A DNA stretch of 64,000 nt. Origin: Lepraria neglecta. Its lineage: Eukaryota; Ascomycota; Lecanoromycetes; Lecanorales; Stereocaulaceae. The notes beneath the pieces were generated by a model. It was given only the letters and a program-made list of their open reading frames with translations. It did no database searches and was not told the origin of the DNA. The stretch is from NCBI GenBank assembly GCA_033220425.1, contig CM065650.1:3224001-3288000 (forward strand), written 5' to 3'. The translations under genes and the position numbers were made by a program. Shown one piece after another: positions 43,390-54,602 of this stretch; positions within the stretch are counted from its first letter, which is position 1; every line of letters begins with the position of its first letter.

Positions 43390-45399
43390 GTGCCCTCTCT
43401 CACGGTGACCACGACTGAATCTAACGCATTAATAATGCAGAATTCATCAACATTATTACTACCGAAGGATCCGGACAACTCAGACATGACTCAATTGGCA
43501 TTAAAATCTGACATACATGTGGCGCCGGGTATCTCGAATGGGAACGGGACCGAGGCAAAGATCAGGCATTCCTCACCCTTGGGGAGCGCCTTACTGCGCG
43601 ACTACCAGATGCATCTCGATCCATTGAATACAAGCGAGAGAATGCAATCAAGCGCAGACGACATGAAAGAGCCTCTGAGCAGTATGTCAAACGCCTCGAC
43701 TCAGGTCAACGATTCGCCACTAGACCTTGTACCACCTACAGGTACCGCCTCGTCGTACGCTCTGCGAACCTCCAAGTCCTTCTTAAACCATCGAAAGGGG
43801 ACTCTGTCCAGTGGTGCGACACCGAACCACACCATGCTTACAGCCCTCGCATCCCGAACGTCTAAAGAGTCTACCCACCACGACAAAACCTCCTCACAAA
43901 GTCTCTCTGCTTCCATGTCCGGTCTGGGCAGTAATCCAAGAGCCTCGTTCGCAACTCGTTTTGCACAGTCCCCATGTTTCTTCCACCAACGTTTCGACGA
44001 CGCCGTCAATATAGAGCGGGTATTGGAGGAGATCTCTGCCGAAGATGATGGCATGTCACATTCGCGCCTCATGCAAACTGCTACAAGTGTCCGTGAGATC
44101 TCGAAGCAGCTCCAGCGCAGGCCTATCAAGCGTGCTGTTCGTACCATCATGATCGTTACGAAAGCCAGGGATAACAAGCTTGTCTATCTCACACGCGAGC
44201 TTACAGAATTCCTCCTCAAGACTCCCCGCTACAACTCCGATGTTGGCGTCACCGTCTACGTAGACGCCAAACTCCGTACCTCTAAACGCTTCGACGCCGA
44301 AGGTCTACTGGCCTCTGACCCGCGCTATGAACACATGCTTCGCTACTGGACGCCTGACGTTTGCTGGAACTCGCCAGAAAAATTCGACCTAGTTCTCACC
44401 CTCGGCGGCGATGGCACTGTACTCTATACTTCCTGGCTTTTCCAGCGCATCGTTCCGCCTATCCTCTCCTTTTCGCTCGGCTCCCTTGGCTTCCTCACCA
44501 ACTTCCCCTTCACCAGCTACAAACCGACCCTTGACCGCATAATGGAAGGCTCCGGCATGCGTGTCAACATGCGTATGCGCTTCACCTGCACCATATACCG
44601 TGCCAGCCGCAACCTCTCTAATATCAACCTTTCCAAGACTAACAGTACTCCTGAGCTGATAGAAGACTCCCAATTCGAAGTCCTCAACGAACTAATGATA
44701 GACCGTGGCCCCTCCCCCTATGTCTCCAATCTGGAGCTCTACGGCGACACCCATCTTCTGACCATCATTCAAGCCGATGGCTGCATCATCAGCACGCCCA
44801 CGGGCTCGACTGCTTACTCTCTCTCCGCTGGTGGACCCCTTACCCATCCTTCTATACCCGGCATACTCCTGACACCTATATGTCCGCACACCCTCTCCTT
44901 CCGCCCCATGGTCCTCAGCGACACATTGTGTCTGCGCATCTGCGTTCCGAAAGGGAGTCGGAGCACAGCATACGCAAGCTTTGATGGCAAGGGACGAGTA
45001 GAGTTGCGCAGGGGCGATGAAGTGAGGGTCGAGGCAGGGCGATATCCCTTCCCCACTGTCGTGGGCGAGGGAGGCACGGGAGGAGAGTGGTTTGAAAGCG
45101 TAAGGAGGGCGCTCAAATGGAACACCCGAGGGGCAGTACAAAGGTCTTTTAGCGGGAAAGAACCCAACATTACCAGGAGGGGTGGAGGTAGACTTGCAGA
45201 TGATTTTGTGGATGAAGAAGGTGAGAACGATGACGCGGAAGACGACGAGGAAGACGATAACGAAGAGGAAGAAGATTGGGATATTGATGCCGACCCTATC
45301 GACGGTCTCGATTCTAGGGACAGTGGAATCGGGGCTAGTGAGCAGGATAGTGGCGCTTCGAGCCCGCCAACGAGGATGGTCAGCGTTACCCTGGATTGA
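43390..45399 (+). CDS. ATP-NAD kinase (Utr1/Yef1/Pos5 family), 669 aa
   Basis: NAD kinase phosphorylates NAD+ (in some forms NADH) to make NADP(H). The gene is one exon. Residues 1-250 are Ser/Thr-rich and disordered, a common fungal extension. The catalytic domain starts near PIKRAVRTIMIVTKARDNKL. It has the diacylglycerol-kinase-type motif LGGDGT at 338-343, LGSLGFLTNF, the NE motif in VLNELMIDRG, and STPTGSTAYSLSAGGPL starting at 468. After FDGKGRVEL and the closing strand an acidic tail (EDDEEDDNEEEEDWDID) ends the protein. No clear mitochondrial presequence is seen, so it is more like the cytosolic Utr1 type than Pos5. Confidence in the family is high. Confidence 0.93.
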   Translation: MPSLTVTTTESNALIMQNSSTLLLPKDPDNSDMTQLALKSDIHVAPGISNGNGTEAKIRHSSPLGSALLRDYQMHLDPLNTSERMQSSADDMKEPLSSMSNASTQVNDSPLDLVPPTGTASSYALRTSKSFLNHRKGTLSSGATPNHTMLTALASRTSKESTHHDKTSSQSLSASMSGLGSNPRASFATRFAQSPCFFHQRFDDAVNIERVLEEISAEDDGMSHSRLMQTATSVREISKQLQRRPIKRAVRTIMIVTKARDNKLVYLTRELTEFLLKTPRYNSDVGVTVYVDAKLRTSKRFDAEGLLASDPRYEHMLRYWTPDVCWNSPEKFDLVLTLGGDGTVLYTSWLFQRIVPPILSFSLGSLGFLTNFPFTSYKPTLDRIMEGSGMRVNMRMRFTCTIYRASRNLSNINLSKTNSTPELIEDSQFEVLNELMIDRGPSPYVSNLELYGDTHLLTIIQADGCIISTPTGSTAYSLSAGGPLTHPSIPGILLTPICPHTLSFRPMVLSDTLCLRICVPKGSRSTAYASFDGKGRVELRRGDEVRVEAGRYPFPTVVGEGGTGGEWFESVRRALKWNTRGAVQRSFSGKEPNITRRGGGRLADDFVDEEGENDDAEDDEEDDNEEEEDWDIDADPIDGLDSRDSGIGASEQDSGASSPPTRMVSVTLD

Positions 45400-46283
45400 T
45401 GAATCATGAGGTGTTGTGTGGCGTTGATTGGATAACGAGATTTACGAGGATACGACAGGCATTCTGAGCAGCATTTTGGCAACGAGTTTGGGATTAGAGC
45501 TAGAGTTAGAGCTACATCAGCAACCGCAAGTGGGGTTTTGTGTTCACTAAATGTAAGATTACATTGTTATAGTTGAGCGTGGATGTAAATCAACGATTTC
45601 ACCATTGGAGGGCACCAGGCTTAGACGTTGGCATTAGTAGGAAAGACAGAACTGCACGGACATTTCGAGTAGTCACGTTGAATGGGCATGTTGCTCAGCA
45701 ATCGTTGAATTGAATTGGCTATCTATGCTCATGCGAGAAAGATCAATGCTACGTACACCTTTTCTATCTCGAAATGCCCGCCATATGCTGTTCAGCAACA
45801 GTAATGTCGTCAAAGAAATTGTTCTTTCAAGATCGCATTCGGCCACTGAATCTGTGAAAAGCCGGAAGGCTCAAGATGAAGAAGAGTTGTTGCAAGGTTT
45901 GTCCGCTCTACGGCGGCGAATTTACTCGTAAAATCCACTTCGGCTCTAGGAACGTCTTTGCTCGTAGCTGTGTGTGATGTGATTTGTTCCCAAATCAGCA
46001 AAGCTCCAAATCTTTTGTGAGCAGCGTGACTTTAGCGGTCGAACCGTGTAGAGAAATAAGATAGCATGCTTTTCAGCAAAGCTGAGTTGTGTAAACATGC
46101 TCGTAAGGATGCTGGGACTGTCGTGTCGTAAATTCAACTCCGTAAATTCCTCAGCAAGAAAGAAGACCCGCTCCATGCTCCGTAAATTTGTACCTGTACT
46201 TGATCCCTCTTTTAATCAACCCATCGCTCAAACGCCAGAGAATCGTGACCTTAGGTCTTAACCGCAAATCGTAAATTCCACTT
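45400..46283. other. Convergent 3' region, with a short motif repeated four times
   Basis: 880 bases between two convergent stops. Short frames here lack conserved content. CGTAAATT occurs at 46127, 46141, 46181 and 46270, all just past the stop of the leftward gene, so in its mRNA the motif would read AAUUUACG in the 3' UTR. No transposon ends or RNA genes are seen. Confidence 0.5.
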
Positions 46284-49016
46284 TCATGAAGATGAGTGTT
46301 TCTCTTTCGAACTCCAAAACTTCATCAACCGGCTAAGCCGATGCCCTTTCTTCTTCTCTGTTGGCTCGTCTGAGTCTGGTGGCGCAGACATCTCGATATT
46401 CAACTTGCTCCTATTATACGAACTCCCCACCAGCCTCGTGAGGCTAGCAAAGCTTGCACGCTTCCCAGCTGAGACTGGACGAGTACGAGCAGGAACAGCA
46501 GCCGAGAGGGAGGAAGATCGATCCGCAGACGAGAATGTGTTTGCACTGCTAGAAAACCGAGGTTGCCGGGCGCTCATTGTAGACGCACTACTCGTGAGAG
46601 ACGGGATGTCGTCAACCGAGCTGTGCAAACCCAAGCCATCACATGTTCGATTCGAATTCAAGGTTGCTCTGTCTGTAATGGAAGAACTTGCTGTGTGGAG
46701 GCGAGGGACGTCGAAGGACGTTTTGTTGAAGTCAGGCGAAGAGACCGCAGACGGAGTCTCTGGTGTTCCATAGGTCAAAGCTGGTGTTGGAATTGCAAAG
46801 TCAAAAGGGGCAGAAGAAGGGCGTGTTTCAAGAGGATCGTGAGATAACGTTGGTGTAATTGTCGACTCGTCTGATGATTTTGTAACGACAGAGAATCGTG
46901 GCTCTTCATCGGCGCCCACAATCTCGACAGAACCGAAGTCCTCCGAAATGTGCTGTTGCGAGGGCTTGGGCGACTGGTCATCTTCGGCGTTGCCCCGCCT
47001 TCTGCGTCGCTGCATAGGCTCGTCGTGAGTACTCGCAGCTTCAACAATGTTGACTCCAAGGCTTTTGTGTACGGCTACACTAGATATATCCTCCTCGTCA
47101 ACCTCTTCCTCCTCTTCTTCGATCGCCATGGCAGGATTGCTACCCAAGCGTGGGAAACCAAATCTTGAACGATCGACAGCTTCCAGTTCTGGTGCGCTCT
47201 CAGCCCGACGATGGTAATGCATTCCCGGACCCGCGAACCCTCCAGTAACTCCACTACTGTGCATTCGACGCTTCGCACCGAAAGCACCAGATCCAACCAC
47301 GTCTTCGAAAGCTGGCCCTGAGCTTGGAGTGTCAAAAGATCCTAAAGCAGCATCAATGTCCAGCATGGACGTCGAGTTTTCATCGGAGAGTGGGCTCGGT
47401 TCCCGAGGACTCCAAGCCAAATGATCATTTTGAGTTCCGGGAGGTCTTGTGGCATCAGTAGAGGTTGTCTCGAGGATGAAGGTCGTGTCATTGTCAATGT
47501 CGATGTCGTCAAGGGAAAGTTCAGCTTCTGGAGAAGGGTTTCGTAGAGGGGGTGTGGGTGTGCGGCGGTTGATCAAACCATCTCTTTGCTCCTGTTGCTT
47601 TGCTTTACGCGACAGAAGATCCGCCCACGACTTTCTCTTTCTCTGTCGCTTCGTTACTTTTGGCTCTGGAGAAGTCCTCGGTCTTCTTGTGGGCGAGCCC
47701 GGAGAAGGACTCGGGTGCCGCCTCAATTGCTGGACGGTTTCGACTTCAGAGGCTCCAGAGGCAGTGCTTGGCTCCGAATTCAACATATTGGATGCTGAGA
47801 ACGGATCGCTATGAGGTTGTTCGGCAGTCGGAGCATTCTTCTGTGTAGGTCCAACACTCAGAATCTCGCCCGTCTGAGTTTGAGGATTACCTGCTGGTGC
47901 TGTTAATGGCCGCTCCACCGAACATTCAGCCTCTGAAGAACCCCACCCCCAGGATCCAAAAGGGGGAACGGCAGGAGCTCCGGCTGTACTTGGTCTAGGT
48001 TTGATCTGATCCTGCTCCAATGACGGTCCAGAACGGAATCTTGCAGAATTTGCGGGTGGAGGACTCGACGTACTACCACTGACAATAGACGTGATGCTGT
48101 TGGTGACAGAATGATTGGCGCGGATCGTCGATAGACTACTTGATGTCTCTGATGAAACAGTCGACAAAGGCCGAGGGATGTACTCAAGATGGTCAGAAAA
48201 GCCGACGATTCGCGAACGGGGCTGTTCACTAGTGCTTGGGTATTCATGTTGTGTCGATGGCATGGAAGATTCTTGCGTAGAAGGTATAGTCGTAGGCTGA
48301 GAAGTTGATCTGTCCAGTTGAGGTGGGAATGCGGGCTGGAAAACCATGTCCGAAGGCGTTGTAGGTGCGCTACCACCCTTTGCCTCCGTCGCCGGTTTCA
48401 AGATAGCAGAAAGATCGTGACTTGAGATCGCACCAGATCGCCGATGTGTGTGACCACGCCTCGTTGTAGGAGGCCGGATCTCTGGCTGTGACTGTAACGC
48501 GCTTTCGCCCTGTCCCGGGCTCTTACGCAGGGACATTGAACTGCTGGCCGCAACACCACCTCCGACAAACTCACTTCCATCCCTTCGGTGACCTTTAGAG
48601 TGTTCACTCCTTGTAGGGCTTGAGTTGACAAGCACTGGTCCGCCATTCGAAATGCCACCGCCAACGAACTCGCTCCCATTCCTCCTATGTCCGCCTGTAT
48701 GGTGAGGAGGTGGGGTCCTTCTTGTTGGCGAACGTGGCGGACTGGAGGGAAGGCTGACAGGGCTTGTACCAGCTGGGCTGAACTCGAAGGCTGGTAACGC
48801 GTTGAGGGATAATTGTTGAGGTCTGGAACGGGATGCAGGACGTCGAGATCCAGTGATAGCCAGATTCGAAGAGGATCTCCCATGAGAACGCTCCTCATAT
48901 GTAACATCGTGTCGGAGTGGGAAGACAAAGGGTGGGTTGGGTAGCGGGCCCGAGGTGCTCTTGTTTCTCGCCATTTCTATACCCATGTATGACTGCGTGG
49001 GCAAGACTTCAGCCAT
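46284..49016 (-). CDS. Ser/Pro-rich, largely disordered protein, 910 aa
   Basis: One exon of 910 codons. Ser, Pro and Thr dominate and no globular domain is evident. Short conserved islands stand out: PNPPFVFPLRHDVTYEERSH near the start, two copies of GHRRxGSEFVGGG (GGHRRNGSEFVGGGISNGG and KGHRRDGSEFVGGGVAASS) near residues 110-160, and RRGHTHRRSGAISSHDLSAI. Similar proteins are, from memory, annotated in Aspergillus relatives as 'cell wall proline rich protein'. There is no signal peptide here, so that name may mislead. Basic runs (TKRQRKRKSWADLL) and the C-terminal KKKGHRLSRLMKFWSSKEK suggest regulation or membrane binding at the cytosolic side. About 1.7 kb of non-coding DNA lies upstream. 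Confidence 0.8.
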   Translation of the reverse strand: MAEVLPTQSYMGIEMARNKSTSGPLPNPPFVFPLRHDVTYEERSHGRSSSNLAITGSRRPASRSRPQQLSLNALPAFEFSPAGTSPVSLPSSPPRSPTRRTPPPHHTGGHRRNGSEFVGGGISNGGPVLVNSSPTRSEHSKGHRRDGSEFVGGGVAASSSMSLRKSPGQGESALQSQPEIRPPTTRRGHTHRRSGAISSHDLSAILKPATEAKGGSAPTTPSDMVFQPAFPPQLDRSTSQPTTIPSTQESSMPSTQHEYPSTSEQPRSRIVGFSDHLEYIPRPLSTVSSETSSSLSTIRANHSVTNSITSIVSGSTSSPPPANSARFRSGPSLEQDQIKPRPSTAGAPAVPPFGSWGWGSSEAECSVERPLTAPAGNPQTQTGEILSVGPTQKNAPTAEQPHSDPFSASNMLNSEPSTASGASEVETVQQLRRHPSPSPGSPTRRPRTSPEPKVTKRQRKRKSWADLLSRKAKQQEQRDGLINRRTPTPPLRNPSPEAELSLDDIDIDNDTTFILETTSTDATRPPGTQNDHLAWSPREPSPLSDENSTSMLDIDAALGSFDTPSSGPAFEDVVGSGAFGAKRRMHSSGVTGGFAGPGMHYHRRAESAPELEAVDRSRFGFPRLGSNPAMAIEEEEEEVDEEDISSVAVHKSLGVNIVEAASTHDEPMQRRRRRGNAEDDQSPKPSQQHISEDFGSVEIVGADEEPRFSVVTKSSDESTITPTLSHDPLETRPSSAPFDFAIPTPALTYGTPETPSAVSSPDFNKTSFDVPRLHTASSSITDRATLNSNRTCDGLGLHSSVDDIPSLTSSASTMSARQPRFSSSANTFSSADRSSSLSAAVPARTRPVSAGKRASFASLTRLVGSSYNRSKLNIEMSAPPDSDEPTEKKKGHRLSRLMKFWSSKEKHSSS

Positions 49017-50694
49017 TCCGGTAGGCTGGCTATAGATTTATTGAAGGCAACGATGCGGCCGTCACCTCTCGGGAAACATGGATTGTGTATGCGTTTGCGA
49101 AAACTGCACGATAAGTCGTGCTAGTCGTGTAAGGTACGCAAGCCGGTAAGGAGTGGATCGTGGTCAGAATAGTAGCAGTAGAAGGAGCAGATCTCCAATG
49201 TATATGTGAACAGTTCGTTGAAATGAATGCTAAAGTTGATGATGGCTGGCTAGATTGTGAAGGTGGACTTGACTCAGCAGCAATGCTTAGAGTCAATCAA
49301 GGCCTATTCTATGTCGCTTGAAGGAGTGTACAAAGCGACAGCAGGCAGTAACGAGGTGATAAAAGAGTGGACGGCGACAACACTGAACAGAGAGGATCTC
49401 TGACAGGATTGAGCCAGGTAGTATGTCGGACCAAAAAGAGTTGGGTGTAAAGAGCGTGGGAGACCTTGAAGGCTTGGAGTTTGGGATGTTATTCCGTTGT
49501 ACGTTGGCAGGAGGCGAGATGGTTCGCCTGGGAGACGACCGAAACGCAACTAGTCTCCTTTCATTTGCCCACTCATTTGGCAGTATTATTATTCAATCTT
49601 CTAAAGACGCCTTTAATTCGCATTCAATTCTTGGCCCCAATTTACTGTGCATGAGTGAAGGAGAGCTGATGAAGTTTTGCTTATTGCAATATTATTCTAC
49701 GAGTACACACTCTGCTGCAGCTACATTATTACACCTCCCCTCTTGGTGGGTAGGATTATAGCGCCTTCGATCGTGAAGGGAATTCAATGAACGCTAGGGG
49801 CTATGAGTTTATTGGCGCAACTGCCGACTTGCAGCACATGTTGGTCTGCGGGCTGACTGTTATCTGGATGCATTTCAAATGAAGAGGCGTCTCACTCGCT
49901 GTTGTGCGTCCTTGGCACCTTGAACCAAAGATGTCACGGCCCCCTGTGGTCCTTTGAGGCTCCACAGGAGGAGCCAGGAGCTTCAGATAATGCGGAGTTT
50001 TAGTGTATTGCGGCACACTCGTGGGGATGATCGTTGCTACGTTCAGACAGCCAAGTGTGATAGATCTGCTACCTATCACACTGGGAATGGCATGATCTTC
50101 ATGCGTACCCTGGTGATCAAGCCTTAAGGTTGAGTATCGCGGGTAGGGTTACGTTTCCAAAGCAGTCAGCACAGACCCCGGCCCTTCAGCTGAGAAGGTA
50201 AGGTAATGCACCCGAGTTTGAAGATCGCCATTGAGCATATTATAGCAAATACGGAAAACGTACGAACCAAGACATGTGATTTAGACTTTGGGAAATTATT
50301 GTTGTTGTGGAAGACTGGAAGGAGAAGGAGAAAGGAGTTTCGGTTGCAGGCACAAAAGAGATTGAATCCGGCCAACACTAAGGTAAGGTAGCTCGACTAG
50401 TAAGAGGACGCTAGTGGATAAATGGCCGATTGTCCGCGGCGGGTCCGAGGTTTTAGAGCGGACTTGGACTTGGCAAAGCTGATGAAGGTTGCGGCATTCG
50501 CGAGATCGCGTATAATTGTATCAAAGTGAGGTCTCTGAATGCTGCAGGGGGAGTTGAATCTATAATTATCACAGGTCAGCTGTTGATTGGGAGTCCTGAC
50601 GGAACAAGGGTAACTTCAGCTACTGCGAGTCCGTGTGCAAGATGGCGTAAAGATGTGGTGGCAACGACTAGATGTTTGAACTCGCAAGCCTGAT
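49017..50694. other. Long divergent upstream region without a gene
   Basis: 1.68 kb between two start codons pointing apart, unusually long for this gene-dense stretch. Frames such as 49423-49761 or 50166-50378 have no conserved motif. It probably holds long 5' UTRs and promoters. Direct CT- and AG-rich tracts near 49720 and 50310 are typical of fungal promoters. Confidence 0.45.
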
Positions 50695-53600
50695 ATGAGA
50701 ATTCGGCCGACGGTCATCCTCTACTGGGGACCTCTCAAGTATTCATGTAGGTCTGCCAGATCTGGGCTTTTGGCCCTTTGCTGGTCGACGAGCCTCCAGA
50801 AGTATGCCTTCAGATCCATGTCCTCGGGTCAACGAAGGTATCAGAATATCCAGCAAGATGCTCAAAGCTTACGCCCGAGATGCTGGTCTTTGCTGTCACC
50901 TTCTTCATCAGCAATCGTATGTCGCCCCAGTCCATCTTTTCAAACTCTCCGATTTGGCACATTTCTGATTTTGACAGTCCTCGAAATTCAGCTCGCCCGA
51001 GAGCACAACATCTGAAATCGACTCAAGCAAAGTCCCGCTCCTTGTAGTCCTGGTAACTCCAGCCCATCTAAGTCTACTAGAGGACAGCAATTCCTTCATA
51101 CCAAATCTCCTGCGGCAGAAGGTTGGAATTTCTCAACCGGGCCAAGTCTTTGATGTACTGGCTGCCGTGGTAGATCGAATACCACATCCGCGACGTCCTG
51201 TTGAGGGCCAGGCCACTCATCCAGATGCACCACTAGAATTTCGGGATCAAGATGGGTCAGAGGGTGTGTCCGTGGCTGTGCTTATTTCAAGTTCGGCAAC
51301 CCCTGACCTTTGGTCCGTCCGTCAGGAGTCGAAAGAGCGAGAGACAATGACAATCCAGCAAAGATGTACGCTTTCATTCGCGTTTTCGTCTATCAGCTCC
51401 ATGAGCTCGCAGGGCCAGAAGCCAAATGGTCAACTTCTAGCATCGCAAATGCTGCAACTGCCTATAGCTAATACTCTCTTCCAAAACGGGAAGACCTCTA
51501 CATTGTTCGCTCAACGGTGGATCCTACAACGGGAGAGCGATTCCAAAGCCAAGTTGTTTCTCAACAAGAAGAAGTGGCTACCGCAGCAGACTCTGCACTT
51601 AGTGGACCTCCTTGCGGAGAAAAAGATACTTCTGCACCAATCTTTGCACTCATATCTGACCCAGATCACTCCTGCTCGTGTCATTACAGCTGCTATTGGC
51701 AACATCATCCGCAAGATAAGTGTAGGTGGCTCGTTTGATGAGAACACCCCTGCGTCAGAAGAATTAGAAATGGCAATATCTGGTGGAATAGAGAAAGGCA
51801 AAATCCGTGCTCAGCCTGCTGGCGTTTGGGCTCTTGTGAAACCCCGAGAGCGTACTTCGCTTGATGAGTCCAGGTTTGTTGAGCCGATTTCTGGGCTTGA
51901 TCTGCTCCAAAGTGCCATTCTTTCCGGATGCCGACTCCACAAGGTACTCAGTGGTGGAGGTGGTTGGGGCGAAAAGCAGGGCCTACTGGCGCTGGACCCA
52001 GACTCTGACTACATTTCGAGACAGCAAGCGTTTCAATCAAGCTTTGGAGATGATCAGGATGCGGAAGTCGAGAAACTTCAAGCCCTGGGAGAGGTTGTTA
52101 AACCAGGCGACATGGTCACATTCTATATTTCCAATCCTTCCCTAGCTCCCGGAAGTGCCATCGATTCGCAGCCAGACTCCGCGGATTCAAAATCGTCTGC
52201 TCCTTTATCGCTGATATTTGGCTCCTTACCATCAACAATGGATGCGATGCCCAATACCACTGACACTGGAGAAACTGCGTCTACGCAGTCTAATTGTGTA
52301 ATGATCAGAAATCATTTCGGGATGCTTTCCGAGCAAGGCATGAGTCTAAAGGTCGGTGTGCTGAGCTCCAAATCATGCGCTTGTGCTGACATCTCCTATA
52401 GTCTACATTTACCAATCCCAATATCAAGAGCGTGACAACAAAGTTAGACGCTCCTTACACGCTTTTCGCAATTCGAGAAAATACACGGTCGTCTGGGGGC
52501 AATGAAGCCAGCGGCTCCGGCTCTCGGACTCCTAATACAGAGACACAAAAGTCAGGAACCACAAAGCAACTAGACACAAGTCCTTCGACCGCTGAAACCG
52601 GTCCAGAGGACCGAGGAGTTTGGAATGGGAACCCTTGGGAATTCAACATGCGATGGGCCCAAACTACAGCTCCTAGTATCCCTAAAATCAATGTTGTACA
52701 AAGGCGGCCTTTGACCATGGATTCACGCTCTCCCTCAAGGATAGAGCCTGACAACGCGCAAGAAGCTATAGGAGAAAGGAAATGGCCAGTGGAAACCTAT
52801 TTTCGTCAAATAGATGAGCTAATGCTGCCTACACCTCGCGATCAACGAACAGAATCAAATGAAAGTCCGGCTTCGACACAACCCGCTCGCAAGCTTACCG
52901 AATCGGGGCCTCGTAAAGGACGAGTACTCGTCGGTAATTATCTCAACGATAAGCCTCATAAAGGACGAGCCCTCATCCGGGGGCATCTCAGGGAGGAGCC
53001 ACTCGTTCGCAAAAAGTGGGCCTTTACAGAAGTGCCCACCAGCGAGTCCAATGCACAACCGACAAAGGGACATGTTTCCGACAAGGGGTCACTCAGATCA
53101 CGAATTCGCCAAGACCTAATTCATGAACGTGCCAAAGAAGTGGATGACAATCTAGATCTCGAACAAGGACCTCGGATCCGCAAGCATACATTGACGGAGC
53201 CTCTCGTTCCCAAAATGTGGGCAAGCGCCAAGGAAAATGTCGTGCCTGAGGCACCAGCACTTATTCGCACTTATGGAGCAAGGGACGAAAAGGACTTATC
53301 CCCAGACGTGCAGATGCAGATTCGAAAGCAGCGTATATCAAAAGGCCGGAGAGCGTACAGATATATAGAACCAGGAGAGGAGCAGGCTCTCAAGGCCCAG
53401 GTTCAAATCCTAGAAGAGGAACAAGCTCCCAAGGCACAGGCTCAGCATCCAGAAGAAGAACAGACTTCCAAGACCCCATTTCACATCTCAGAAGCGGAAT
53501 ACGCTACTAAGGCCAAGGTTCAGATTTCAGATGAGGAAAAAGACCCCGTGGCTCTAGTTCAGGTTCGGAGAGTCAGTCTTTTGGTGAGAAGAATAAACAG

Positions 53601-54306
53601 ACCGGAGAAGCTGGAAAGATCGAAGGCCAAAGAGGCAGCTCACCTCAAAAGGGTGGTAGAACACATAATAAATCCACAAGCAGCAAAGCCCAAAACACTA
53701 AAGGCCAAATGGGAAGCAGAGGTCAAGAAAGCTTCCGGAAAAGTCAGATTCGTTACGGAGAGACCAAAGGAAGGACAATCTGGGGGTCCATACCGAAAGT
53801 CCATCGAAATACGAAGACATTTGTCTGTTGGAAATTCACCGAAATCACGTCTAGATCAAGCACTTGGAAATGATATACTTGGCACTAGACTTGACACAGC
53901 TCCTAACGACGTTCCTTCAGCCCTAGATAAGACCAAGAGGACTGACGAAATCAAGACCGAAGGCAAAGTGCACCAGGTCAACTTGGAGCTCAGTACTAAA
54001 GGAAGATCAAATGCCAGAGACGAATCCAGATCATCTACCCAGAGCCATCCCGATAGAGCACGCCGTTTTCGACGCTTGTACCAAGACGCAAAGAACCGCC
54101 TGGAAGAACTGCCTACCATGCCAGTAGGAGGTAGTATCGTCAAGTACGAACTCAGCCATAATTCGCCTCTGAATGGGTCTTTCATTAAGAAACACGTAAC
54201 CGACAGCCCACCGCTAGCAAGGACTCGGTCAACATCATCCAGAGACCAGGCGCAAGATCTTCATAGCAAATATCGTTTCCCCTTCTCACATAATGAGGCT
54301 CCATAA
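50695..54306 (+). CDS. 1166-aa probable mitochondrial protein with FIST-like core and long basic/acidic repeat tail
   Basis: Exons are 50695-50916, 50978-52351 and 52402-54306; all joins are in phase, which merges two large frames into one protein. The N-terminus is a convincing presequence (MRIRPTVILYWGPLKYSC, LQKYAFRSMSSGQRRYQ). The core has LLVVLVTPAHLSLLE, QVFDVLAAVVDRIPHP, LQLPIANTLFQNGKTSTLFA, VKPGDMVTFYISNPSLAP and, across the last intron, STFTNPNIKSVTTKLDAPY. The strand order and the LP-ANT block remind me of FIST-type ligand-sensing domains, but weakly. From about residue 560 the protein is disordered with short imperfect repeats (HKGRALIRGHLREEPLVRKK; EEEQAPKAQAQ, EEEQTSKTPF, EAEYATKAKVQ). 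No function is known to me. Confidence 0.75.
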
Positions 54307-54602
54307 GAGTCTTCTCTGCCTTCGCGAAACAGACCCTGGAGCTACCAACGGATTTAATACTATTATTTATCGATTGGGAAGGTCGTTGAAGTCCTGCTCT
54401 GGGCCTAATGTATTAGTTGATCAGCATTATGAGGCGACAAAGCATCGATTTAAGTGCGCCTACCCTGGCCTTGTTCTCTACATTTGCTCTAGCCACCTGA
54501 AGGTTCTCTACATTTGCCAGCATCGACTCCATAGCTGATTGGCTCGATTGCTCTTGGTCGAATATCGCTGAAGTATTCTCCGTAATCTAGATAGCCTCTT
54601 CA

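Noticed and set aside
44814-45482. 222-codon minus-strand frame opposite the NAD kinase gene
   Set aside because: Its Ser-rich text is the antisense of the acidic tail and catalytic domain of NAD kinase.
52432-54306. Separate gene for the 624-codon frame
   Set aside because: Its N-terminal text (after a GTG, not ATG) continues the upstream frame through a proper 50-base intron, so one gene explains both.
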